This document shows positions 35,720 through 44,618 of a DNA stretch of 64,000 nucleotides, piece by piece. The position numbers were made by a program, and so were the translations under genes. This DNA comes from Gammaproteobacteria bacterium 39-13 (GTDB lineage Bacteria > Pseudomonadota > Gammaproteobacteria > Berkiellales > Berkiellaceae). The notes beneath the pieces are model-generated. The model saw only the letters and a program-made list of their open reading frames with translations. It was not told where the DNA came from and searched no databases. Position 1 is the stretch's first letter. Every line of letters begins with the position of its first letter. Where the stretch lies: NCBI GenBank assembly GCA_001898235.1, contig MKTN01000038.1, positions 1 to 64,000 of the forward strand, given 5' to 3'.

Positions 35720-36664
35720 TTAAGCTTTTAATGTATCCAAATAGGCTTTTACGCCTTCTTCAACGGTTTTAAAAGGCTTTTCATATCCAACTTTTCTTAA
35801 TAAACTTATATCCGCCTGGGTAAAGCTTTGGTAACGTCCTTTGAGATGATCAGGAAAAGGAATATATTCAAGTTTTCCTGTTTTATGCCACGCAATCACT
35901 GCGTTTGCTACATCATTGAAACTTTGACTCGCTCCTGTGCCAACATTATAGATGCCGGACTGTCTTGGATTATCAAAGAACCACAAATTAACATCAACCA
36001 CATCATCAACGTAGACAAAATCTCTACGTTGCTCTCCATTGCCAAAACCATCACAACCTTCAAATAATTTTACTATTCCTGTTTTAGGAAGTTGCTGGTT
36101 CAAATGAAATGCAACGCTGGCCATACTTCCTTTATGCTGCTCATGCGGACCATACACATTAAAATAGCGAAAACCTGCAATTTGGCTTTTTGCCTCCCCC
36201 AAAATGCGTCTCACATATTGATCAAATAAAAATTTAGAATAACCATATACATTCAGTGGTTTTTCAAAAGCTAGTTCTTCTTTAAATATTTTTCCATCAC
36301 CATAGACGGCAGCGCTAGAAGCATATAAAAAATTGACTCCCCGCTCCAAACAATAATGAAGTACTTCTTTAGAGTATTCATAATTGTTTTGCATCATATA
36401 ACGGCCATCCCATTCTGTTGTTGTAGAACAAGCGCCTTCATGAAAAATAGCTTCTACTTCTTGTCCAAAATGATCTCTTTTTTGAATCCGTTGCAAGAAT
36501 TCATTTTTATCTAGATAATCTTGGATTTCACATTCAACAAGATTGGTAAACTTAGTGCCATCACTTAAGTCATCAACAACCATGATGTTCTTGATGCCAC
36601 GCTTATTTAACCCTTTAACAATATTCGAACCAATAAATCCGGCACCGCCAGTAACAATAATCAC
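35720..36664 (-). CDS. hldD: ADP-L-glycero-D-manno-heptose 6-epimerase HldD
   Basis: Converts ADP-D-glycero- to ADP-L-glycero-manno-heptose, the donor for the lipopolysaccharide inner core. It has 314 residues. The Rossmann motif is GGAGFIGSN at residues 6-14, and the catalytic [10 protein letters not shown] carries Tyr-x3-Lys. [20 protein letters not shown] and [11 protein letters not shown] are family hallmarks. It overlaps hldE by four bases, and supplies the heptose used by waaC and waaF farther upstream on the same strand. Confidence 0.97.
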   Translation of the reverse strand: MIIVTGGAGFIGSNIVKGLNKRGIKNIMVVDDLSDGTKFTNLVECEIQDYLDKNEFLQRIQKRDHFGQEVEAIFHEGACSTTTEWDGRYMMQNNYEYSKEVLHYCLERGVNFLYASSAAVYGDGKIFKEELAFEKPLNVYGYSKFLFDQYVRRILGEAKSQIAGFRYFNVYGPHEQHKGSMASVAFHLNQQLPKTGIVKLFEGCDGFGNGEQRRDFVYVDDVVDVNLWFFDNPRQSGIYNVGTGASQSFNDVANAVIAWHKTGKLEYIPFPDHLKGRYQSFTQADISLLRKVGYEKPFKTVEEGVKAYLDTLKA

Positions 36665-38121
36665 TCTACCACCTCAAGGCTTTTCTCATCTTGTTTCATT
36701 GATTTTAAAAGTTGATTTAACATATTCGTGGTTGAACATCCGTCAACAAAAGATAAAATTTCGACTTTACCACCATGCTGGATGACTTCTTTTGCACCCG
36801 CAATCTGTTCGACGGTGTAATCTCCACCCTTTACTAAAATATGCGGCAATATTTGCGCTATCAAGGCTTGTGGCGTATCTTCTGCAAAAGACACAACATA
36901 ATCTACACAAGCCAATGCAGCCAGTACCTGCATTCTTTCAGCTAACGGATTGATAGGTCGACTCGAGCCCTTTAAACGTTTGACAGAATCATCATCGTTA
37001 ACAGCAACAACTAAACAGTCACCTTTGGCGCGTGCTTGCTGTAAATAGGTTACATGACCTGCATGCAAAATATCAAAGCAACCATTTGTCATCACTATTT
37101 TTTCACCACGTTCCGTACGCCGTGCCAACTCAGGTAATAAGGCTTGTAGTGAGCAGATCCCTTGTGCTCCTGCTCCTATCATTTCGTTGGTCAGTGCATC
37201 TTGCAACTCTTGGTACGTAATAGTTGCCGTACCTAATCTTCCTACCGATATAGCCGCCGCAGTATTTGCTAATTTTGCTGCTTGTAACAAAGAAGTACCG
37301 ACACCTAAACATGCCCCCAATACCGCAATTACCGTATCGCCCGCACCTGTTATATCAAAAACTTCCCTTGCTTGCGCCGGAATATGAACAGGTTTTTCAT
37401 CGCGCGCGATGAGCGTCATTCCCTGACTACCACGGGTCACTAATAACCCTTCTAAATCTAATTCTTTGACTAATGCCAATCCTTTTCTTTCAATTTCTGC
37501 TTCATTCTCGCAATGCCCTACTGCTGCCTCGAATTCACCGAGATTAGGCGTGAGCATGGTTGCACCGCGATAAACGCTCAAATCAGGATTTTTAGGATCA
37601 ACCAATACCTTGATTCCTTTCGCGCGAGCATAGCCAATAATAGCTTGTGGTTCTGAGATAACGCCTTTTGCATAATCTGAAAGAATAATGACATGAGCAT
37701 CTGAAATAATAGGTTCTAATTTTTCTATCATCGTAGCAGCAGACCAGCGCTGTTTATCTTCAAAATCCAAACGTATGAGTTGCTGATGACGACCTAAAAC
37801 GCGTAGCTTCAGCGTTGTGCTTGCAGAAGGAGAATAAACAAATTTACATTCCACCTTTTTCTCTTGCAGCATCGCTGACAATCTTTCACCAGCATCATCT
37901 TTTCCTACTGCCGCAATTAATGTAGTGGATGCACCTAGGGCCTGAACGTTCACAGCAACGTTGGCAGCACCTCCTACACGTTCTTCATTTTTCTCAATCC
38001 TCACTACAGGCACAGGTGCTTCTGGAGAAATCCGTGAAGTATCACCATGCCAATAACGATCTAGCATAGCATCCCCTAACACAATAATTTTGCAGGGAGA
38101 GAAATTAGGACAGGTTAGCAT
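36661..38121 (-). CDS. hldE: Bifunctional heptose kinase/adenylyltransferase HldE
   Basis: Phosphorylates D-glycero-beta-D-manno-heptose 7-phosphate at C1 and later adenylylates heptose 1-phosphate. The N-terminal PfkB kinase (about 1-320) has [14 protein letters not shown] and the catalytic DITGAGDTV. The C-terminal nucleotidyltransferase (about 345-475) has [14 protein letters not shown] with HxGH. The length of 486 residues is normal for the fused form. It is upstream of hldD with a four-base overlap. Confidence 0.97.
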   Translation of the reverse strand: MLTCPNFSPCKIIVLGDAMLDRYWHGDTSRISPEAPVPVVRIEKNEERVGGAANVAVNVQALGASTTLIAAVGKDDAGERLSAMLQEKKVECKFVYSPSASTTLKLRVLGRHQQLIRLDFEDKQRWSAATMIEKLEPIISDAHVIILSDYAKGVISEPQAIIGYARAKGIKVLVDPKNPDLSVYRGATMLTPNLGEFEAAVGHCENEAEIERKGLALVKELDLEGLLVTRGSQGMTLIARDEKPVHIPAQAREVFDITGAGDTVIAVLGACLGVGTSLLQAAKLANTAAAISVGRLGTATITYQELQDALTNEMIGAGAQGICSLQALLPELARRTERGEKIVMTNGCFDILHAGHVTYLQQARAKGDCLVVAVNDDDSVKRLKGSSRPINPLAERMQVLAALACVDYVVSFAEDTPQALIAQILPHILVKGGDYTVEQIAGAKEVIQHGGKVEILSFVDGCSTTNMLNQLLKSMKQDEKSLEVVE

Positions 38122-38216
38122 GATGGTTCCTGGTAATGAGTTATTAATTTAGTATTATTGCTTATAAACGATTTTTACAAAAACGGCTCATTTTAGCACA
38201 GAAATTACCTTTTTCA

Positions 38217-38936
38217 TCAATTACCGCAGGTATCTAACTCGTTAAAAATTGTACCAAATAACGATAATACTTCCGGCAATATAATAGGGGTGTCACTACA
38301 GTTATTAATAAAACGCTCTCGTTCGCGTCTTGCACCCCGAGTTGCAATAAATGAGAAGCGATGCTGTCGCATGCTATCTAAATCAATGAGCCAAGGCTCA
38401 CCATCCACCAAGATAATATTACTTAAATTAATATCTCGATGACTTATCCAATGCTTTGCTAGAGTCTGCAACATTCTAGCAATTTTTGTCGCAATTTCCT
38501 TTGTTTGCTCTTGTGGCTCATCTGTCCGGCTAAAATATTCTAATGCTTCGGTCCCTTGAATATAGCTACAGATAAAATAAGAGCGCCATTTTAAGGGCCC
38601 CCAACGTTCTTCCATTAATGCAATGGGAGAAAAGGTTGGGATCCCAATATCTAAAAGCATGCTAGCATTACGCCAATTTTTCTTAGCGCGAGAACAAGTA
38701 AAAAATCGACGAAGTATATGTGCCCATCCTTTGGTATTCGCGCGCTTGACGACGACATAGTTATCATCCACTTTTAATACGACGACTGTCGAAGTGGGAT
38801 CATTTTTTAACACGCGCCAGGGTTTTCTATCGATATAAAAATCAATATTCTGCAACAAATCTTGCATTGCTGAAGAAAAGTACTCTTTCCTACAGTGGAT
38901 TAATCTATTCCAACGATGGATGTTAACAATCGTCAT
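38217..38936 (-). CDS. Lipopolysaccharide core sugar kinase, InaA/WaaP/KdkA-like
   Basis: A 239-residue protein-kinase-fold enzyme of the lipopolysaccharide kinase group. VVVKRANTKGWAH near residue 52 holds the nucleotide-binding lysine. The catalytic loop HWISHRDINLSNIIL is the H-x-D-x-x-x-x-N motif, and WLIDLDSMR is the metal-binding DxD equivalent of DFG. It overlaps the upstream glycosyltransferase by 14 bases within the core gene cluster. Substrates in the family are core heptose (WaaP, InaA) or Kdo (KdkA); which applies here is undecided. Confidence 0.87.
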   Translation of the reverse strand: MTIVNIHRWNRLIHCRKEYFSSAMQDLLQNIDFYIDRKPWRVLKNDPTSTVVVLKVDDNYVVVKRANTKGWAHILRRFFTCSRAKKNWRNASMLLDIGIPTFSPIALMEERWGPLKWRSYFICSYIQGTEALEYFSRTDEPQEQTKEIATKIARMLQTLAKHWISHRDINLSNIILVDGEPWLIDLDSMRQHRFSFIATRGARRERERFINNCSDTPIILPEVLSLFGTIFNELDTCGN

Positions 38937-39756
38937 GACTTATGTACTGCTCAATCCCTTTATTTGCCTTTACTTGTGAACATTCAATCGTTCTTTGCAG
39001 CCGTTTAGCATTCGCTTCTACATTGGATCTATCTTGGCTGGGATGCCAAAGATGCAACACTTCTACTGCATATTTCCCAAATTTTTTCTTAATACCTTTT
39101 TTTTGTAGGCGTATGACCAAATCAGAATCTTCAAATCCCCAGCCAATGAAGTCTTCATTTAACCCATTCACTGCAACAAAGTCTTCTCTCCAGAGACCAA
39201 GATTGCAGGTTTTCACCCCTTGCCATCGATACGGAGAAAACGCTCTTAACTTTCCAAGCGGCAACTTCAAAGTTGGGCAAAAACGATTGCATTTTCTAGA
39301 AAATCCTGCCAACAACCATTGTTGATGAGACCATTGTTCGATAGTTAATTCCTGGCTAAAAATTTCCTTGGTAAAAGGTTGATTAAGCAAAACGCGTGCA
39401 CCTGATACTAACCATCCTTTCTGGGCAAGCTTTGCATGATTAGAAATAAAATGAGGCATCGGAATGCAATCACCATCTATAAAAATGAGATAGTCATTGC
39501 TTGCTTGGGCGACCGCTCGATTACGGATCATGGCAGCTCTAAATCCTTCATCTGGCTGCCAACAATGCAATAAAGGGAAATCGCACTCTTTTCTGTAATG
39601 GCGTATCACTTCTGCAGTCGCATCGGTCGAGCCATCATCTGCAATAATAACTTCCATACGCTTATATTGCTGCCGCTTTAGTCCAGCAAGAACCTTTGCC
39701 AGCGCTTCAGGCCAGTTATAAGTCGTGACAATGACTGAAATAGATGGTTGAGACAT
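38923..39756 (-). CDS. Glycosyltransferase family 2
   Basis: A 277-residue GT-A enzyme: SVIVTTYNWPEAL at the N-terminus, IIADDGSTDAT, and LIFIDGDCIP as the DxD. The C-terminal section, GLNEDFIGWGFEDSDLVIRL, is the galactosyltransferase-like motif of two-domain core transferases. It lies between the O-antigen ligase and the sugar kinase, so it probably adds a core hexose. The precise sugar cannot be read from sequence. Confidence 0.9.
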   Translation of the reverse strand: MSQPSISVIVTTYNWPEALAKVLAGLKRQQYKRMEVIIADDGSTDATAEVIRHYRKECDFPLLHCWQPDEGFRAAMIRNRAVAQASNDYLIFIDGDCIPMPHFISNHAKLAQKGWLVSGARVLLNQPFTKEIFSQELTIEQWSHQQWLLAGFSRKCNRFCPTLKLPLGKLRAFSPYRWQGVKTCNLGLWREDFVAVNGLNEDFIGWGFEDSDLVIRLQKKGIKKKFGKYAVEVLHLWHPSQDRSNVEANAKRLQRTIECSQVKANKGIEQYISHDDC

Positions 39757-39770
39757 AATATATTACGTCC

Positions 39771-41006
39771 CTAATGTAGCGTTGCTTTCACTAGCTTTGG
39801 CTGCACCGAAAGCGGCAAAGCGGCAAAACAAATTGCTGTCATTACACAAAAGAAATATCCTTCAGCGGAATCTTTTAACCACGAATTTAAAAAGCATCCT
39901 ATCACAAAAGTAAGTAAAACACCTTGGTAAAACCCACGTAGCTCTATAGGAATTTGAGTCGAAAGACGCCATTGCTTATAAAAAAGCAGCAATAAGAAAC
40001 ATAATCCTACCAAACCAAACTCAACCCCCTTGAGCAAATATTCGTTGTGTGGATTATCTGTAAATAAAGTCGCTTCACCTTCGTGAAACTTTGCATAGGC
40101 AGCTTCAAAACCGCCAGTTCCCCAACCAAAAAAGGGACGCTCAAATAATAATGAGGTGCTGGTCAGCGCAAATTGTATTCGCGACCCAAGTGAAGATTCG
40201 AGTAATCTACCGCCTTGATGATAAAAATCTAAATCTTGTGCTAATAGGTTTATTCGGTCATGAAATACGTTTGAAGTGGTATAAGCCCCTATCACCATGA
40301 CAACAGCCATCATACTGGCAACAACCAATCCTTTAACGCGGCTCTTTTGCCACGCCATTGCTAATAGACAGGCCACCAAGGTGATATAACCTATTCTGCC
40401 AACACTCATAAATAAGAGATAGAAAATCATCAGAGAAATTATCACGCATAAAATTAGTCGATACTGTTTTGCGACATAGGGAAGCTGAAATGCTAAAAAG
40501 AAAGCAGCTATCGCCATAAAATAGCTTGTTTTAATATGGCTTTTAAAAACGGCACCGGTAGTATATTTCAAACCTATAGGTAGTCCCGCATATACTTTTA
40601 AGAAAGCCAATATTAGAGTCAGGATCATTGCGCTAGCGAAAGCCCAAAGCGCTGCCTTAGAAACTACTTTGGACTGATAGCAATAGATAAAAATAGGAAT
40701 GAAACATAAACGCAAACCATCCCCAACGCTATGACGTATATTTTGTGGATCGCCTGACGAATAAAAGATCCCCAGTAACGTCAATATCACCAAAGGATAG
40801 AGCCAACCAACCAAGGGGTGATGGCACAAAATACGCCTTTTCTCTGTTTGGTTAGGTCCCAATAGCCATGAAAGCAGAACCAGACCTGCAAATATTGATG
40901 TCAGCGCAGTAGAGATAGGAATAACAAAAGCTAAACTGATTGCAGCTACTTGTCCTATCTTGTCCCACCCCAAAGCGAAATGATTAAATTTATGTATCAC
41001 TGCCAT
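39771..41006 (-). CDS. waaL: O-antigen ligase family protein (WaaL-like)
   Basis: A polytopic inner-membrane protein with about ten to twelve hydrophobic segments and a large periplasmic loop (about 255-320) containing LLESSLGSRIQFALTS and RPFFGWGTGGFEAAY. This Wzy_C layout is shared by O-antigen ligases and polymerases. Its place among core genes favours ligase. The frame extends to TTG 41030; ATG 41006 is preferred because AAAAGAG lies just upstream. It overlaps the end of waaC by about 17 bases. Confidence 0.85.
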   Translation of the reverse strand: MAVIHKFNHFALGWDKIGQVAAISLAFVIPISTALTSIFAGLVLLSWLLGPNQTEKRRILCHHPLVGWLYPLVILTLLGIFYSSGDPQNIRHSVGDGLRLCFIPIFIYCYQSKVVSKAALWAFASAMILTLILAFLKVYAGLPIGLKYTTGAVFKSHIKTSYFMAIAAFFLAFQLPYVAKQYRLILCVIISLMIFYLLFMSVGRIGYITLVACLLAMAWQKSRVKGLVVASMMAVVMVIGAYTTSNVFHDRINLLAQDLDFYHQGGRLLESSLGSRIQFALTSTSLLFERPFFGWGTGGFEAAYAKFHEGEATLFTDNPHNEYLLKGVEFGLVGLCFLLLLFYKQWRLSTQIPIELRGFYQGVLLTFVIGCFLNSWLKDSAEGYFFCVMTAICFAALPLSVQPKLVKATLH

Positions 41007-42090
41007 TTTGCTCTTTTTCTGCAGGTTCAAAAAAATTAATTTGATGTGATTTCGGTATTATCTTCATCAAGGCGTGATATACCTTTTCCGCCGGCAGCGT
41101 TTCAAAACACGGCGGTATGGTTGCGAAATCGGTTCCTAATTTACATTCACGCCCAAAGCAAGGGGCACAAGGCGCATTCACTTTTAAATGTTGTTGGTTA
41201 GGACCATACGCTCCTATTAACGCAGGATCTGTTGGTCCATATAAGGAAATTGTTGGTACAGCCATTGCAGCTGCAATATGAGAAAAACCTGTATCAACCC
41301 CAACAATCCCTTTAGCCTTACTCAGCAAGCTGGTGATTTCTCCCAGTGTTAATTTTGGTAACACTTCAGGTAAGTTTGATCCGCCTCTTTGCTGACAAAA
41401 TGTCCGTATACTTTGTGCTCTTTGCAATTCCTTATCATTTCCCCAAGGCAGCAAAACACGTAAACCTTGTTGCACCACTAAATAAGCTAATTCTTGCCAA
41501 TACTGCTGCGGCCAATGCTTGGTTACCCAAGTTGTTCCATGTAAAAAAATAACCGTATTTTCCCCATAAGAAATATCAGCGAGTCTTTTCTTATCAATCC
41601 CATAATCTGGCGCTGTTTTAGGATGCGGATAATGAAATACTTGAGAAAATAATTGCCGCGTTTTTTCAACGGCATGTTGATCTTGTGCTACATCAAAAGG
41701 ATGCTGATACGCAATACTAACAAGCTTTCCACGGGTACTTTTATAACCTAGTCCGTATGTGGGTCCCTTCGCAAATCTCGTTACTAATGCACTTTTTACT
41801 AATCCTTGCGCATCAATCACGGCATCGTAAGTGGTGTAGCGTAACTTTCGAAGAAATGTCTGCCATTCCCCTTGCTTGAAAGATTGCCAAGGATCTTTTC
41901 GCCAACGTCTGATACTCGCCTGTAGCACATTTTTGACTGCCGGATGCCAATGTGGAATTTCAGCAAAACCAGGCTCTACCACCCAATCAAATTGAATATC
42001 AGGAAACACACGTTGTGCATCCGTCAACGCTGGAAGCGTATGAATAACATCTCCCATTGAGGACATCTTAATAAGTAACACACGCTTCAT
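40990..42090 (-). CDS. waaC: Lipopolysaccharide heptosyltransferase I WaaC
   Basis: Adds the first L-glycero-D-manno-heptose to Kdo. It is a GT9 (GT-B fold) enzyme of 366 residues, starting MKRVLLIKMSSMGDVIHTLP, the characteristic N-terminus. The C-terminal donor site has VGVDTGFSHIAAAM and SLYGPTDPALIGAYG, and HGTTWVTKHWP is present. It overlaps waaF by four bases (ATG in the waaF stop region) and the ligase by about 17, so the three are one operon. Confidence 0.94.
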   Translation of the reverse strand: MKRVLLIKMSSMGDVIHTLPALTDAQRVFPDIQFDWVVEPGFAEIPHWHPAVKNVLQASIRRWRKDPWQSFKQGEWQTFLRKLRYTTYDAVIDAQGLVKSALVTRFAKGPTYGLGYKSTRGKLVSIAYQHPFDVAQDQHAVEKTRQLFSQVFHYPHPKTAPDYGIDKKRLADISYGENTVIFLHGTTWVTKHWPQQYWQELAYLVVQQGLRVLLPWGNDKELQRAQSIRTFCQQRGGSNLPEVLPKLTLGEITSLLSKAKGIVGVDTGFSHIAAAMAVPTISLYGPTDPALIGAYGPNQQHLKVNAPCAPCFGRECKLGTDFATIPPCFETLPAEKVYHALMKIIPKSHQINFFEPAEKEQNGSDT

Positions 42091-43106
42091 ACACTAACCA
42101 ACATATCAACTGCTTGAATAACTTTTGTTGCAGGTAATTTCTGCATACATTCATGATGTCCTAAAGGACAGAGCCGCTCAAAGCAAGGACTACAAGCTAT
42201 TTTTTCTTTCACAATCGCAACATTTTCATTCAAGGGAGGCGTAAAACCAGGATCCGTTGAACCATAAACTGCCACAAGCGGTATATTTAATGCAGCCGCT
42301 ATGTGCATCAATCCTGAATCATTAGTGACGACTATCTTTGCCAAAGACATCAGATCAATCGCTTCACCCAAAGCCGTACGACCCGTTAAATCCACGCATT
42401 GTCCTTGTGTTTGCGCTTGGATAGCACCTGCCACCTCAGCATCTTTTGCTGAACCTAAGATCCAAATTTGCCATCCTTGTGCTAAATAATGATTAGCAAG
42501 CGTTGCATAATGACTCTCCGGCCAACGCTTAGAGGGTCCAAATTCTGCTCCAGGACATAACACCATAATGGGACGTTCTGAAGATAACTGATAACGCAAA
42601 AGTGCTGCATTCACTTCTTCTTGTCGCACAACGAGAGCTGGTCTAGGCAACTTTTGAGGTAATGGTTGGCTTTTATCATAAGCCAAGGCAACATAACGCT
42701 GGACCATCAATGGCATCTTTTGCTTATCCAAAACATGGACATCATTTAATAATCCATATCGCCATTCTCCTCTCCAACCTATTCGTTGAGGCACTTTGGC
42801 CCAAAAAGGAATAAGGGCAGATTTAAATGAGTTTGGCAAAACATAACATCGCCGGTATTGTGTCGACGATAGTTCCTTACCTAACTTGTAACGAGTTTTT
42901 AATTTCATCTCGCCATGCTTTAATGGCATCGCAATGCTCGCTGAAACTTCGGGCATTCGCTCAGTTAAAGGTCGACTCCACTCTGGAGCTAATACCTCTA
43001 TCATAGTATTAGGGTAGCGCGCTTTTATAGCCTTAAATAAGGCCTGCGCCATTACCATATCCCCTACCCAAGAGGGTCCAACAATGAGCGTTTTATCTGA
43101 CAACAT
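42087..43106 (-). CDS. waaF: Lipopolysaccharide heptosyltransferase II WaaF
   Basis: Adds the second heptose of the inner core. It is a GT9 enzyme of 339 residues. The N-terminus LIVGPSWVGDMVMAQALF is typical of WaaF. The donor site is VVTNDSGLMHIAAALNIPLV and VYGSTDPGFTPPL. The CSPCFERLCPLGHHECM cysteine stretch near residue 307 is also usual. It lies 53 bases after the zinc-finger gene on the same strand and leads waaC-waaL. Confidence 0.95.
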   Translation of the reverse strand: MLSDKTLIVGPSWVGDMVMAQALFKAIKARYPNTMIEVLAPEWSRPLTERMPEVSASIAMPLKHGEMKLKTRYKLGKELSSTQYRRCYVLPNSFKSALIPFWAKVPQRIGWRGEWRYGLLNDVHVLDKQKMPLMVQRYVALAYDKSQPLPQKLPRPALVVRQEEVNAALLRYQLSSERPIMVLCPGAEFGPSKRWPESHYATLANHYLAQGWQIWILGSAKDAEVAGAIQAQTQGQCVDLTGRTALGEAIDLMSLAKIVVTNDSGLMHIAAALNIPLVAVYGSTDPGFTPPLNENVAIVKEKIACSPCFERLCPLGHHECMQKLPATKVIQAVDMLVSV

Positions 43107-43159
43107 TAACCTCGTTCATCTCAAAAAGAGCAGGAAAAGCTAGCAAAATCAAAATCCTG

Positions 43160-43375
43160 TTATATATGGGTCTCTTTATGAAAATCTTTCAACGTAAAAG
43201 ACGAACCACAGTAAGGACATTTAGCAAAACCCGTTTCTTCAATTGGTAAATACACGCGAGGATGGGAGTTCCATAAAGTCATTTTGGGCATAGGACAAGA
43301 TAATGGTAAATCTTGGTAAGTGACTTCGTATTGTTTTTCTGTGCTGGCAGGAATGCCTTCGTTGTTTGCTGTCAT
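43160..43375 (-). CDS. Small zinc-finger (zf-CHCC) protein
   Basis: A 71-residue protein. The zinc-binding pattern CPMPKMTLWNSHPRVYL with CPYCGS (Cys, His, Cys, Cys) is that of the zf-CHCC family, related to the mitochondrial complex I accessory subunit NDUFS6. Its bacterial role is not settled. It sits between ilvE and waaF, a common location in gammaproteobacteria. Translation probably starts at ATG 43375, MTANNEGIP. Confidence 0.88.
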   Translation of the reverse strand: MTANNEGIPASTEKQYEVTYQDLPLSCPMPKMTLWNSHPRVYLPIEETGFAKCPYCGSSFTLKDFHKETHI

Positions 43376-43486
43376 GCCCTAATGTCCCATTACATTAAAG
43401 CCGCCATTGTAACACTCCCCTTTAGTGTGTTCCCACCCTTTAAAGAGGCATCAAGGCTATTTTAGAAAGTTTGCTGAGAAAGAAAT

Positions 43487-43516
43487 AGGCGGTCAACAGA
43501 AATAAGAAGACCGCCT
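43487..43516 (-). terminator. Rho-independent terminator after ilvE
   Basis: AGGCGGTC (43487-43494) pairs perfectly with GACCGCCT (43509-43516). Read on the minus strand it lies 11 bases after the ilvE stop and is followed by ATTTCTTTCT, which is U-rich. It separates ilvE from the zinc-finger gene. Confidence 0.7.
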
Positions 43517-43526
43517 TCATTCAAGA

Positions 43527-44444
43527 TCAGGCGACGTAAGTTAACCATTCTTGATGATCATGCGCTCTACCATAAACATGATCAAAAAAGAGGGTTTGCA
43601 ATTTCTCGGTAATCGGGCCTCGGCCACCATTTCCAATAATGCGGCTATCAACTTCGCGAATAGGGGTCACTTCAGCAGCAGTCCCAGTGAAGAAGCATTC
43701 ATCAGCGACATAAACTTCATCTCGAGTAATAGATCGTTCAGTCACCGTCATACCCAACTCTCTAGCCAGCGTGATGATGGTGTCGCGAGTGATCCCTTCT
43801 AAACAGGAAGTTAATTGTGGGGTATGCAACACGCCATTGCGGATCAAAAAGAAATTTTCACCACTTCCTTCGGCAACATATCCTTCGGGATCTAGCAACA
43901 ATGCCTCATCTGCACCACTGGAAAGAGCCTCTTGTAAGGCCAACATCGAGTTAACATAATTGCCTGTCGCTTTCGCCTTAGTCATCATAATGTTGACATG
44001 ATGGCGTGTATAAGAAGAGGTTCGCACTTTAATCCCACGCTTTAAATTCTCTTCTCCCATGTAGGCGCCCCACTCCCAAGCTGCAATAGCGACATGTGCT
44101 TTCAAATTATCAGCTCTTAACCCCATCCCCTCACTACCATAAAAACAAATGGGACGAATGTAGCATGCCTTTAAGCCATTTTTGATAATCACTTCCTTTT
44201 GAGCTTGATTCAAGGTTTCTTTATCAAAGGGAATCTGCATTTTCAAAATATGAGCAGAGCGAAAGAAACGCGCGGTGTGATCGTCTAAACGAAAAATCGC
44301 CGGGCCATTTAATGTAGCATAGGCGCGCAATCCTTCATAAATTCCCATGCCATAATGAAGAGAGTGAGTTAAAACATGGATATTGGCATCTTTCCATTTC
44401 AGCCACTGTCCATCCATCCAAATAAAGCCTTCTTTATCTGCCAT
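43527..44444 (-). CDS. ilvE: Branched-chain amino acid aminotransferase IlvE
   Basis: A fold-IV PLP enzyme that makes or breaks leucine, isoleucine and valine. THSLHYGMGIYEGLRAY is the N-terminal signature. The PLP lysine is in MMTKAKATGNYVNS. EALLLDPEGYVAEGSGENFF and CLEGITRDTI complete the site. It has about 305 residues. GTG or another start at 44456 would add MTVT; ATG 44444 (MADKEGFIWMDG) matches the family start. It stands behind its own terminator, separate from the lipopolysaccharide genes downstream. Confidence 0.95.
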   Translation of the reverse strand: MADKEGFIWMDGQWLKWKDANIHVLTHSLHYGMGIYEGLRAYATLNGPAIFRLDDHTARFFRSAHILKMQIPFDKETLNQAQKEVIIKNGLKACYIRPICFYGSEGMGLRADNLKAHVAIAAWEWGAYMGEENLKRGIKVRTSSYTRHHVNIMMTKAKATGNYVNSMLALQEALSSGADEALLLDPEGYVAEGSGENFFLIRNGVLHTPQLTSCLEGITRDTIITLARELGMTVTERSITRDEVYVADECFFTGTAAEVTPIREVDSRIIGNGGRGPITEKLQTLFFDHVYGRAHDHQEWLTYVA

Positions 44445-44618
44445 TGTCACGGTCAATCTTCCTTCGCTTTTCTTTCGAGTCTAGAGTATACCCAATCTAT
44501 TAAAAAATAACCATTGTTAGTTTTCTTACGAATATAATTTATCTCTACCGCAAAAAATGTTAAGGTTACCTCAGAAAATTTGTGTTAAGGAAAGGCCAAT
44601 GGAAAAAATATTTTTATA

